A DNA stretch of 64,000 bases from Stratiolaelaps scimitus (taxonomy: Eukaryota > Arthropoda > Arachnida > Mesostigmata > Laelapidae): positions 17,817,001 to 17,881,000 of the forward strand of contig JABWDB010000003.1 of the NCBI GenBank assembly GCA_019614645.1, given 5' to 3'. The notes under the pieces were generated by a model. That model saw only the letters and a list, made by a program, of their open reading frames with translations. It ran no database searches and was not told the origin of the DNA. Positions 27,840 to 40,600 of the stretch are shown one piece after another. A program made the translations under genes and the position numbers. How positions within the stretch are numbered: the stretch's first letter is position 1; every line of letters begins with the position of its first letter.

Positions 27840-29300
27840 GGCGGGGCTTTATGGGGGGTGGCGGGGGTGTCGATGTAGGGAGAAGCAGAGGCACGCTATC
27901 AGCAACTATCAGTTTCGTACAGGGGCTGTGTAGATCGGGGGAACAGCTGGCGGTCCGCTCGCTGAATAATATATTAATCCTTCGTACTGGTTGTGATATC
28001 ACCGTCGATCAAACGCTGTCCCCAATAATTCACACGTGTAGTAATTCGCACCTAGAAAGCTCGCCACTCCATAACCGTGTGGTGCTTCTGGCGTACGAGT
28101 TTGCGGAACACGAGGTCACGAGGTGGATATCTGCCCAGAGGGACATTTGCTTGCTAGCCCATTGCCACTTCGCCATTGAGAGGGTTGTTGTCTGTGTTCG
28201 TAAGTGCTTCCCGTGGGTAACTAATCCACTTTGCTTCTCATATGAATTGTGTAAATCTGTTAAGGGGAAGGGGGAAGTGGATGTGTGTGGTGGTTGAACA
28301 AGCAGCTCGATCTCTCTCATTTAGTTTTCCCTGGAACCTCCTCAGCTTGAGATGAACGAGACTTGGGGTAAATGCACGGAGCACACTGGGCTAACGTTTG
28401 TGATGTCGTTAGGTAATGACCAAAAGTGCCAGCTGTATCGTGTATACATTGCGCAGTATCCTTCTGCTATTGACGAACAGGTGCTGTTCTATGGTTGGGG
28501 CCCCACAAATAAGCGCTCCGATGCGATTTTTGCATTAGAGTAAACTGGACAGACGTTACGGACCCGGCCTTCTACGGCAGCTCGGATTGCGGCGGCCTCT
28601 GTCTGTCTGGTTGGATAGCTGACTACGTGGTGACAACAGCAATTGTGATCCCTTGAGGGGTTTCTTCACACCTAAGATAAGAACGCAGCCATCAACCTAA
28701 GAGAAGCAAGCACGGACGAAGAACGAGGAAGCTGTGGTCGCTGTTAAACGAGAAAGGCCGTCCATTGGCCATAGTCTCTCAGTCGCTCTACGCGTACGAT
28801 CTCTGTCGATTCATTCCGGTGAAATCTTATTTTCCGATCCTACAAACTTTACTGGTAATCCCATTCAGGAATCCCCCTACCATTTAAGAACAGCCGTTAA
28901 GGTCAGATGGTAGCCGTGAAGAACCTGCTTAAACCTCTGCTCTTTAGCTGTCCTCGCCGTCTCGTCTCACGTTATCGTCGCTCCGACCCACCGCCACGGC
29001 TTTCTAACGTCTGTTCAATTACGACGTATGTTCCACTCTGTTCCTCAGCTACATCTTCAATGCATTCAGTTGAATCTGGCCGTCGGCATCAAGGGCTCCT
29101 TTGGAGGCGTTGCGAGATTCCGAGTCAGAACATCCGCTGCCGGAGCTTGTCAACGATGATGCTATATACGAAATTGGCTTTGCCGTGGCTCTACGCCAAT
29201 ACGGCCATGATCCAAAGCACACATTCAGATCTAGATGGACTAATTGTGGGAGCAGCATCTCTCGAGCTCATGCTAGGGCTTCAGGTCTAGTGACACCCCG
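27840..29300 (+). other. Cluster of exon-like open segments, unidentified
   Basis: This stretch is less stop-rich than its surroundings. One frame is open from 27851 to 28297 and has a strong donor-like gtaagt at 28201. A segment at 28783-28854 is flanked by a good acceptor (atagtctctcag) and donor (ctg|gtaatc) in phase 0; it reads SLYAYDLCRFIPVK, which faintly resembles the ATD helix usually starting ALxYDAVxxF. Another reads NDDAIYEIGFAVALRQYG (29149-29202), faintly like an ATD start. The order and phases of these pieces do not join into one convincing protein. They might hold missing receptor exons, part of another gene, or nothing. Confidence 0.25.
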
Positions 29301-29904
29301 CACAAACCTTCACTAGCTCCCATCATACTTAGTCATATCGTATGATATTCGCTATCGATATCTTCAGTGAGTCTGATACGCTCTAGTGTACGAATCTTTA
29401 ATATTCACTTTCCTGCGTTTAATTAGATTTTCGAATTTCACCAAAATTCCTCAGCAAACGACATAGATGAAATAGCATGAAAAGGCTACTTTGATATCCA
29501 CCCGTGCCGACCGGTCGCCGTCCGAGCTTCTCTCGTTTACCATTTTGTATCCAGCGCATCCAAGGAGAAAAGTGAACATCAGCGAGGAAGAACGCAAACA
29601 TGTTGTCTCTTCTCCTTGACACACCACTTGTTCCGTTCACTATCACTATTCGTGGACTGGAATCTTCTCTTCAATATTCGCTCGTTCAAACAAAGCATAC
29701 CCAGCCCTAGTTTCGATTATTCTCACCTTTAAAGTGCGTCGTTTTTTCGTGAATATCAATTACTTTACACTCTCCGCTCGCTTCAAATGGTATCGTCCTG
29801 CTCTCATCGGCAATCAAGTTTGCTGCAGCAGACACCGATGGTAAAGGGTAAAGCTTTATTGATTTATTGAATGAACTGCATACAATGCTTAAGTTCTCTT
29901 ATAT

Positions 29905-29980
29905 GTCATGCAACAGGATTCGAACCTGCGGCCTCTGGCTTTTTACAGCCAGAGACGCAGCCGTTCAAGCCCTATTCCAC
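29905..29980 (-). repeat. tRNA-derived (SINE-like) sequence
   Basis: The - strand contains a perfect B box, GGTTCGAATCC (complement of 29916-29926), flanked by a 5-bp T-stem (GCAGG/CCTGT), and upstream of it an 8-bp stem CTCTGGCT/AGCCAGAG around a 6-base loop. The A-box region (GGGCTTGAACGGCTG) is degenerate. The loop is not a normal 7-base anticodon loop with U33, and no acceptor stem pairs, so it is not an intact tRNA gene. A tail rich in AATAAA-like bases follows on the - strand (29850-29890). A SINE head or tRNA pseudogene is likely. Confidence 0.55.
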
Positions 29981-32054
29981 AATTATGATATTATTATTAC
30001 AGTTGTTGATTTCCGAATCATTCCAATGTGAGCGCCTCTTATTTAGGTTCTTGAGGTGTCCACGAATACCACAGGATCCGATTTCGGAGAATATATTGCT
30101 TTTGTTTAGAGGCGAAGTGAACTTAAAGCATGAACTCCTTAAGTAATAAAGGAGAAATTCTCGGATCTATTTCTTCATTGTTTATTTGAAAGAGGCACAG
30201 TTGACTAGGATGCGTGCTGAGTATACTCCTCTTTGTATATGACTGAAACGATATGTTTCGTTGTCTTCTCATATCGTAAACACAACACGATGCGTTACCA
30301 CATAATGCTCCAATCCAGCATATTAGAATACAATATTTAAGTCATTTTTGTTGGGCTGACACGGCGAGATTTGTATCGTATCTCGTTATTAAATCAATGC
30401 TTTCATAGTGTCCAAAATTTTCAAAATTAAACGAACGCATTTTCGTCCCGGAAAGAAGACATCTATATATAAATATATATATGTTGACATATCAGTTAAT
30501 ACAAATACGTTACCATCCACTTATTACCACTTATTCGTGACGGAAGCTACCCGATTCTACAGGGAGGGCGCGCTATATAAATAATAAGTTAGGCAATGAA
30601 TTCTTCGTCGGTTTTTGTCGCTCTCAACCGCTGGAGTTCTTGGTGGAACGGAGAGAGCGTACACGATTGTTGAACAACAAACCAACTACGCAAAGAGTGG
30701 GCGATTCGACATTAAGACACATTCGACGAAAAAAAATGTTATCTCGACTCGACACCACTGGGTCTGTATCAGCCAAATTCGTCCCAGCCTATATTTTCGC
30801 TTTCATGTTTCGTCGCATAGCGAGTTCGATATCGCTATCCCGATTTGTGCCCATTCGACTCATGCATAACAGTCGCAATCGATTAGATTCTTAGTGGCGC
30901 GCAAAGCAATCGGTAAATCACAAAAGCGGATTAGTCATTCGTTGAACGGCCGAGTACGTGAATGAAGTGTGGCCGGGCAGGGTGGGCGATTCGACCGTGT
31001 CCGGGTCCGCTTGCACCGGTGGCCACGGTGCAAAATTATGCAAATCGGCGACTGAAATATGTGCGTATCTGTGCGTGGCCGGTGCGCTTCCGCTGTCTCG
31101 CTGTTACTATTGTTGTTATCGGCGGAGAGAGTGTTTTGTGACCAGGCACGGCGCTGTGTCATCTTTTTTTTTCTTTTTCAGGGGGGTAATTGGGTAGTGG
31201 GGTAGTGGAGCCCAGGGCGTCCTCACACGGAGAGTGTCTGAGAATTCGAAATTTGACTCTGCGGACATTACTGCTCAGTAGGGATTACTGCGTCAGGCGC
31301 TTCCGGCCGAAACCGGGAGACCTCTCCCCCGCCGCTTCTAGCGACCTTTGATGGATCTGACAACGTAGAACAGGAGGACTATTAAAACGCCCTGCTGTGG
31401 TTACGGTTACGAAAACTTCAGAGCAGGTCAATGCTTCCGAGAACATGCCACAATATGGTACTCTCTCACTCGGACGATGCCGACGGAATTCGTGGCCAAT
31501 TGTTCATTATGATTTTGATTGTTAATTATTTATTGCTACTCGTAAGTCAATCGTAAGTTGTAGAGCGACTAGCTCACGAGAACGATCGCGCCCTGAGGAA
31601 CTACAGCAAGTAAATTCAAGTTACTACACGAAGAGAAAATACCATGGCTTACCTTTAGTGATGTTATGCTGAAATATCGTCAATGTTGCTTTGTGTGGGT
31701 GCACCTGAGGATCTACTGCTACAACAGAATCTGCTTAAGATATACTGTTGTGAATTATAATATAAAAGACTGGGTGCCAAAGAAGCATCTATACACTAGG
31801 GTTACTTGGATATATTGACAGCCTTCTCATATACGGAACAGTGATCTCGCACATTACACCAGCGAAAGCGTTGCAGGAAATATATTCGTGACGAAGTTCA
31901 TTAATCAGTTAACACTTTTGCAAGAAAGTGCCTTCTGATAAAAGGCATTACCCGAACGCTGTCCTCTACAATATTGGGTTAGTTTCATGAACAACTAGAC
32001 AATACATCAATAACACATGACATCATATTTAAGCAAAGCGTAATATTTTTATCT

Positions 32055-32057
<3 letters not shown>

Positions 32058-32097
<40 letters not shown>
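32058..32097. repeat. (TA)20 microsatellite, longest in window
   Basis: Forty bases of uninterrupted TA dinucleotides. It is the longest of at least fifteen similar tracts in the window. Confidence 0.95.
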
Positions 32098-32103
<6 letters not shown>

Positions 32104-33786
32104 CATGGCGTGCCAAGTAGGTTTCGACTATATCTTCACTTATAAGTGAACCATCGAGGCCGCTGCGCATCCGCCACCATTTTCGCTCGAGCAAGTTGCG
32201 CGATGGTCAGCAACAGCTGTGGGTCCTGTTAAAGATGTCTATGTGTTCGTTAGAAATGCTATCCTATCATCAGCAAGAACGGCAGCCCGATGCCCGAGAA
32301 GGATCCGTCTGGATAGCCAGTATATCTTGAGGAAGAAACATATTCAAATGTGATTTGCACCATTTCGCCTCAGGCGAAACCCATATTCACTTGCCTACAC
32401 CGACAATAAACGGCCTCATGCGAACAAAATGCAATCATGCAAACGAGCAGTCGATCGAAAACGTCCCGAGCAGTCCGCGTGAAGGTCAATGGTGTCCAAG
32501 TCAGTAGTAACACAATTAGGAAAAATTGGGGAGATCAGCAGCATTCAGTGCGAATTAGTGGCGCGAGCAAGAGTCGACTCAATAACGATCGTGTTCGACC
32601 AGTGGGCAACGAGTTGTATATTGTATAAGCATTCGGAATGGCTGCCCTGGACTAAAGTGCAATACTGATCTCGTTGAAAAGTTTCTATGCCGACCTCCCG
32701 AAAGAGGAGTCAGGGCCGCTGCTTCTAATTCGTATTGTCAAAGTGGCCTAAATTTGAATTAAACGCGAATAGAAAATGCGCCTCGTAACTAATACGTTCA
32801 TAAGTACGTTGCTGACCGTACAGATCTAGCAGTTAGAGGGGAGGAGATCTTCAATACGTCTCGTATAGTTCACAGGGGAGAGGGAGTTCTCACGTAGGCT
32901 TTGGCCAGTTGGGTAAGTGTAAGTTTCTATTTAGGGGAGAACTGGCTTCTACTTACTGAAGATGTAACATTGCAGTTGAGAAGGACGGGCTTCCACTTCA
33001 GTACGATCAGGCCCACAGCTGAATGACACATGGGGCGAGATGGGGAAGTTAGCTTTGGAAAGCTGAACGTGGAATACATCGAAGCTTAGTTATTTCTTAA
33101 CTTGAAGCTTATTTTTGCCGCTGCCTCTCAATTGAATTATATCTTCAAATTCAGTATGCATAGCAACATATAATATACTATACGCAATATACAGTATACA
33201 TGAAAAGATATAGGATACAATTTACATAATACGATGGTTGTACGACCGGAAACGGAATACGTCAGGTAAGAATATCAAGTGGTATATTTTCAACATCTGT
33301 CAGAGCCATGGTCCAATAACCAACCCGAGGTTAACATAGCCTTGAAAGCGAAATATGTATACTCGTCACAGAGAGCAGTAAGATTATGTTGGCGTTCTTC
33401 CGACTTTCCAAGCGTCGTGAATCGAACTTGATTGAAGTTGACTCCAATTTTCCAGTGAGGTTTGCACATGAAATACTTCAGCATCATATGGATATCCGAG
33501 ATGGCCTCATGATTTGAGAACGCGTTGCTGGACGACCGAGGAGTTCGCTGCTGTCAAATCTCAGAAACAGAAAAAGACACTGCTTTGACAAACGCGGAAA
33601 CGTTGAAATTTAGTAATTTCGTAAAAAAAAAGACAAAAATTGAAAATCGACGCGTCAGACTTGCATGCACATAATAGTTTCAGCCAGCGTTTGTTTTTCC
33701 TACGTAAAATAACATAGGGAGCTGCCTAAATAACGCGAGTGTAATTCGAGTCTCTTCATTTCTTGTGTTCTGCGAACTGATCTCAG

Positions 33787-33891
33787 CGCACGTTCGAAGG
33801 AGCAACCGGTCGTGTGAACTTCAACGACAAGGGGATCAGGGAAGATTTCGTACTTTTCGTCACTGAACTCGGCACCGATGGACTTGAAGAG
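33787..33891 (+). CDS. iGluR exon: end of amino-terminal domain
   Basis: The 35 codons begin RTFEGATGRVNFNDKG, the typical last strand of the iGluR amino-terminal domain (family pattern FxGLTGxIxFDxxG), and end with DGLEE. The acceptor is a good pyrimidine tract ending ctgatctcag, and the donor is GAG|gtactg. Phase is 0 at both ends. The reading continues directly into the next exon as LEE-IGIWSKGG, as in known receptors. Upstream ATD exons must exist because this exon covers only the last tenth of that domain. Confidence 0.85.
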
Positions 33892-36800
33892 GTACTGTCG
33901 AAGCATTGGGACTCGTAAACTAGATCAAACCTCTGTTGTGGACTTGCCAGCAACTTGTTATTGTTGTTGTTTGTTGTGTCGCTTTTTTGTGCCGTTCCTA
34001 TATCGCAAAATTGTTTCATGGCATTTTTTACAAGCGGAACAATTTAGGACACGTTCGGGTTGGGCCGAAAAGGCTCCGAATGTGGCGCCAATATGGGTTT
34101 GCTCCTGTTTGCAACTGGAACAAAGAATCAAACTTTCTTGTTGACTAAAGATACAACAATACCGACATACGGATATAACATGTAAACTGCCGCTGTTCTG
34201 ACAAAAACAACCGTTTGCTCTCAGATTGGCATCTGGTCGAAGGGAGGCGGACTTAATATCACCAACGACGAGAATGAATTCGAGCTCACAAAGGAAGAGA
34301 AGACAAAAATTGACGATATTCATCTCCGAATTGTCACGATCATAGTGAGTACACAAGCAGTTCTATGTATGTAGATGCTGCTAAGCCACACCGAGGTATA
34401 TGGTGGGAAAACTGTAAGTTCACTATAAATCAACAGAGTTCGGAAGGGCGATTCCATATAGACGCGCGCTAACTTGTGTTATTGTGTGTATTGGGGAGCG
34501 GTATAATTCTATTAATGTAAAGCAAACCGTGGTCTACTGCGTTAGTTCGTTGATAGTTGTGACGTGACGCTTCGCCTTATCGTCTACTTGAAACATCTCA
34601 TGCAGAATATGAAAACTGTATTTCTGTAGTATTGCTGCCATATTAAGGCAAGAGCAAATGTATTGTGGATGCTTTAACATTTTGGTCACTATGAGTGAAT
34701 TTCATAGAATTTATCGTTTTTTTCTCAATCAATATCATATTGTAAATGCTTCTCAACTAACTAGAGTACAAGTCGAATGTAAATATTGTGGATCGACCCC
34801 GTTCCGTTCAGAAGAACTTCATATGTGGTTAATCATGTCTAATTTACATTTATAATTACTTGGACGTGGATACGATCAACGGAATATGAATCTGTAATGT
34901 AATGCTTACCTACATAATCGAACCAAACGAAATGCATACCTCAAATATATAGAAATATACCACACAAATAGCACGCCTAAAGTATTAATTAATTCTACCT
35001 ATTGTATATTAATCATGCTATGCATTTCAGACACCGCCCTGGATAGTGAAAGATGAAAAGCTCTCAACAGGTTAGTATTGATTGACGATAGCGTACATGA
35101 TTCATAGACATATCCGTTTCATTTAAACAAACATATTGATATTTGTTTTGTCAAGGGTGATGAGTTTTTTTTTTCACTCAGCCACCGCAAATAACCTCAA
35201 ATGAACTTCAAGAAGCGTTAATAATGAGGCTCCATTTGAGAATTGCTGCAGCTAATGATGACATTAAAAAAACCACGGCCTCAGAACAGCATCTGCCCAT
35301 TGGGCGCCAACTAATTCCCATTTGACACATTTTGAATTTGCTGAATGTTATTTTTCATTACGTTTCATGCTGCGATGACGCTGACAGAGGATCGCCCAAA
35401 ATATAAAGGCTTTTTAATCGATATGCTTGAGGATATGAAGCGGAAATCGCCACGACCGCTCGATTATGACCTGTACTTGTCGCCGGACGGATATTACGGC
35501 GTTGAGAAGCGTTATGAGAATGGCACTGTTACGTGGAACGGCATGATTGGAGAGCTCGTTAAAGAGGTAAGGACAACATGCTGCTGTTGTTTGAATTTTC
35601 CTCACTCGAGTTCTGGCGGATATATATATATATATATATAACACTTTAGTTTAGCAAAATGTATACTTACGTTGCTAAGTTTCCAAATATAGTATTAACT
35701 AGTAAAACTATGGCCACGAATACAAGAATCTACTCGAACGATCCTGGAGATATGCGGATATGCGAGAATATTTTTTCCAAGACTCTGGCTGTAACAAGGC
35801 CTCAAGTCCCGGTTCGGTGAGTGACCTACCAGTTGGAGTAGCAAGGAGCACTACACGAGACTACTGTTTCAAGCAATACAATAATCCACGTTGACATACC
35901 CTTCGGGGGCCGTACAGGTTGGAAGCGCAACTAAGCAAGACGATTTATTCTTCTGCAGGTCGAATTAACGAGGTTTTAGTCATATCTCCAGTTCGTATGT
36001 TGTGTTCCCGTGCATTGACTCTATATGTCACCAGCTAATCCCGCTTCGTATAGCATTCTATCAGCTATGTGCTCCTATTTGTTGTTAGTATTTTCAGTTT
36101 TTACTCATTACATAAGTACATCTCTGCCAGTGAGGCTCGCCACACTATGTATCCTTGATGTGAACGCTACCATTCGCGTTCATTCTATAGCGCATACACT
36201 GATGCACTTACTGTAAGGCTTAGTTTTACCCGCTCCATTGAGGATGAAAAACAGACTCACTCAAGGGAGAGGAGACGACAAGTCCTCAACCAGTGAGGTC
36301 ATCCTTGCTTCTGCCTATTGGGAATGGTTCTCCTATTGTATACGAACCACTACTTACTAATAACGCAGCAGACGCTAGCCAGGTTCGTGCTGCCATATTA
36401 TAGGAGTTTTACACTCAAGACGGTCGAGTCTCCGTTTCGAAATCTCACTGGTAGCCTCGTTCAAGCTGCTCCATGCGACAAATGGCACGAATCTTGTTTG
36501 AATACTCTTCACGGTTTTTTACAGATATACAATGGGACACATATATGGGGTGAATCGGAAGTGCCATTGAAAGTTGTGTTGCCCGACTCCCATACGTCGA
36601 GAACACTTCAAACAACATTTTTCCATACGACAGTAAGGCATGCGCATGCGTCGCCGGCTACTACCAAGCGAATACTCTTCTATCCGCGATACCCGGTTGA
36701 CACTGGCCATTGCGCGAAACGCCCTATTCACATAACACGAGCACCACCTACTGTGCTCGTCTAGACGGTCTCGTTGCTGCTACAGAACGACTTATTGATG

Positions 36801-37598
36801 ACCTATAGCTCAATGCGTTTGCTAACGTTTTATACATACAGACAATGGGATACACTCTGGGCATCATGCACCCGTCCATCCGAACGCCGCATGGTGCCGT
36901 GAGACGACCACGACATCGAACCATGATTCGGCGATTTCCTTTTTTTTTTGGCGAGGTTAAAGGTGAATTGTACCGTGCAGACCAGACTTCACAGCTACGG
37001 CATTCGTCTGGTTCTGTGGGACAACCACAAACTAAAACCCTTGGGACTCGATCCTGCACTGATCTTGATATTACATCAGACAGCGTTCACCATAGCTGAG
37101 CAATTCGTCCTTGGTGTGCGCAGAATATGTGTGTAGCCTAACTGTTATTGAAATGATAAGTAATATTAGCAAATGTGCGACTCGATTGCGAGATTACACG
37201 TATTGATTGTGGATAAAATAAAGAAAGCCTTTTCTATAATAGCTCTCGGTAAATAGTCATCATATGTGAACTTTAAGGTGCACAGGGCAGACTCATTCCT
37301 TAGCAACGATCCACGTGTTATAAGAACCTTTTTCACCGTCATTTACATCGCTCTCCGTGTACACTGTGTTCTAGCTGCACAAACGTTTAACGCACGCAAG
37401 CTCAGACAAATTTTAATGAGTCATGCAATCTTTCAATACGACTCAGACGACTTGGGGTTTAGCCATTCCAAGTTATTCGTCAGCGAAATGAACAGACGGA
37501 ACGAATCTAATAAACAGATCAACCATAATCAATAATCGACAGAGAATAAAACGGTGCTATCGCCAGGATTCAAAGTGATGAGACTACTGGTCATATAC

Positions 37599-37629
<31 letters not shown>

Positions 37630-40600
37630 GCACAAATGCTCAGTGCTCTACACATCTGTTGTGTTTATTAATTTTCAATGTGCCTCATTTTAAAGTTAAA
37701 CATTTCTATGTTTGCCGTTGAACACTCAAACATGCGGAGTACTCGTACCACAAGTATTTGATATTACCTTGCTTAGGTCGAGTTCGCCTGATGTGAAACA
37801 GATGGTGGAGTTCCCATCAGAGGCAGGTTTATGGAGCCAGATTTCGTTCTTTGCCAGCTGGAGTGCGCCTTAGTCTATAAATGCGGTAGCTTTAACTTAG
37901 CATGGAGGGACCCTCGAGAATGCTCTATATTGAAAAATCTCCTTTAAGTATTATGGGTGATGGTGCAGAGGCTTTTAGGGAGTGCGGAGAATGGCACGGC
38001 CTTCGTCCAATGAATTTCCGAATTACTGTTTGTAGTGATGCTCGCTTGTCGGGATTGCTGAGTAGTACTATATTAGCATATGTATAATAGTGAACTATTC
38101 AACAGATTATTGAATCGTCGAGATGAGCAATTGCTTTAGAGTTACCATTGGCGTTTGTAGTTGATGCGATTTCGGTCTCTCGAGGTCAAGGTCATTTCGG
38201 GGCTATAATGACTTCGTCAGATTTGAACACTAGGGAACCAAAGTTCACTTCTCCCCAATTGAGATATTTCTTTACATTTCATATGAAGATTAGAGGCGAG
38301 ATATGTTCAATATTTCACATTTTACTGAGCTCTATTCGCCGAAGAGGACTGAAATAGGGTTCGCGTTTAAAGGGGCCCATTAAATCCATGTGAATATATA
38401 AAAAGGTCATGAAACCGTATGAGAGACTATTCAAATTTTTTGCTGCTTTGGAAAGAATTCTTCTTGGCAGTCTTTCCTCTCTCATGATTTTATGAATTTG
38501 ATTAAAAAACAAACATCAATTTTATTTTAATGTAAAGGCGTATATTACCACATTTATGCTTGGGTGATGCCTGTCTAGGGATAGCGGGCGGTAGCAGATA
38601 AGCGGAGCGAATGATCATTACGTATAAATGCGAAGTAATATCACTGTAGTATGCTATTGGCATTAAAGTGTGGGTAGATTAAGATTGATTGGATCAGCAT
38701 CCGTCATTAGCCGTTTATCCAACTACCGAAAAATAATGTCATGCAGATATAGAGAACTCTTGGTAAAAAAGTCACAGATAAGTTCGTGGTTTTTTGCCGT
38801 GTTAGAAATTAGACCTTTAACGCACTGAAGTTAGTGGACGAATCGCATGGTTGAGAAAGATGGTATATGACCCAATTACTGTGAGCCTCCAGTGCTACGT
38901 GCAGGATCGACGTTGTGAACGTTCTTTAAAATTGTTTAAAGGATCAGATATTTAGCCAGAAACAGAATTTTGAGGCTGCGATTCTGAAGACTTTTCCGAC
39001 TGGCGGACCGTCTGCGCATACGCAGAAATCGTCCCTGAAACAATTGCAGTCGATGCAGGCTCCGTTGGATCGGACGGCTCAAAAACTCGACCTCATATGT
39101 CAGGTGCGGAGAAAATATGTATTCCACAGTAACGCAGAACTGGGTCCCTAGGGCGTTCGTGGTGTAGCCGGCTCGAAGGATAGCTGCGGTTAGGCAAGCG
39201 ACAAGCGTGATAACATGTGCAGATGCGTTGAGATCCTCGTCAAGCGTTACGCCCAGCTGCTTCGCGTTTACAAACTGTCCCGGTGACGTGACCGTTCATT
39301 TATAGACTATTGAGGGTGGACTGGGTTCTGCCAGATCCGAACACACTACCGAAAGCAGTACTGTGGCCGTTAAGTGCTGGCGATTCCCGGAAAACTTACT
39401 GATCTGAAAACTATAAGCTGGGTTTTCTGTCCGTTAATGGAAATTTTGTCTGCTAAACACGAAACCTGGAGGGATCCGATGTTGCTTCGCATGCACGCGT
39501 AAACGACATACAGGGAGCCGACATACTTGCGTGTTTTTGTCATGGGCGTGTATGGTGACTGTCTCTCTGACGGTTCTTCCTATGACCTTCATACAGCATA
39601 GAAATGCCGAAGGTCCGATATACGACCCCTGGGGAACTCCCACAGTCACCGAAGAGGGGGTGAAAGCATCCCCCCCCCACACACACGCACATCTGTAGAT
39701 TGCCAGAGGTCGGAAAAGTATGATTTTAGTAGCCTGAGTGCAGACTCTTTGAAGTCCACGTGCTTCATCTTGCATAATAGAATGCCTGCTCTGATTCGTC
39801 CGAAGGCACGTCGCAAATCTACAAGTTGTAAAGCTGCGCAGAGCTTGCCATTCCCTAATTCGAAGCGGGTCTCTTCCACAAGCTGAGGTGTTCCATGATC
39901 ACTTCCTCATCATTTCATAAATCCAAACTGGTGGGTCTTGAGAGAAATAAGTACATAAATGTGTGTGTGTGTTTTAAAATATAAACGAAGACCAATTAAA
40001 AAAAGCAGGTTCACAAAACGCTTCTTCTAGGACGTCAAAGTTTTGACTAGCAGCTCGGAACCGTTGGTGGGATTTTAAGCGATGGTTAGCACATTCTGCA
40101 AACTGTTGTAATTTTTGTTTTGAAGCACAATTACTACAAGCAATAACACGTGTCTATATGTTCTTCACGACATTTATGCGCGTACATTTAGCAGAGGGGG
40201 TCATTACATCAGCTAATATCATGTTAAATGTGCAACCGACAACTTGCTCGCACTTCTTGTATTTCATCTGCTTTGATATATATATATATATATATATATC
40301 TGCACACGTTTTTAAATAGTATATTTAGCAAATTTCATGGAATAAACATACGATGTTTAAAAAAGGACGACCCCCAGCCTCAGGTGTTCATGGGCAAATT
40401 TCGTCTTCAAGGGCATAGAGAATTTGCACCAAGTCGTTAGCCTGCATTTGCCATTGAACTCAGCACTTCTACTGGTCGTTAGACTGCATTGAATATTGGT
40501 TAGCTCAAGCGGTTTTTACCAAACGCCGATGTTAGCTATACCAACCAGTTTTACCGTTAGTACGACTTAAAACCTAATGGGTCGTACTCTGCGCGGAATC

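Larger units (their letters stand above)
29301..33786. other. AT-rich stretch upstream of first recognised exon
   Basis: Contains the tRNA-derived relic and the (TA)20 tract. No earlier amino-terminal-domain exon could be identified here. Confidence 0.5.

Noticed and set aside
29905..29980. Functional tRNA gene
   Set aside because: The B box is perfect, but the anticodon loop has the wrong size, U33 is missing, and no acceptor stem pairs.
35414..35644. - strand frame over the S1 exon
   Set aside because: It is the antisense shadow of a clearly conserved glutamate receptor exon.
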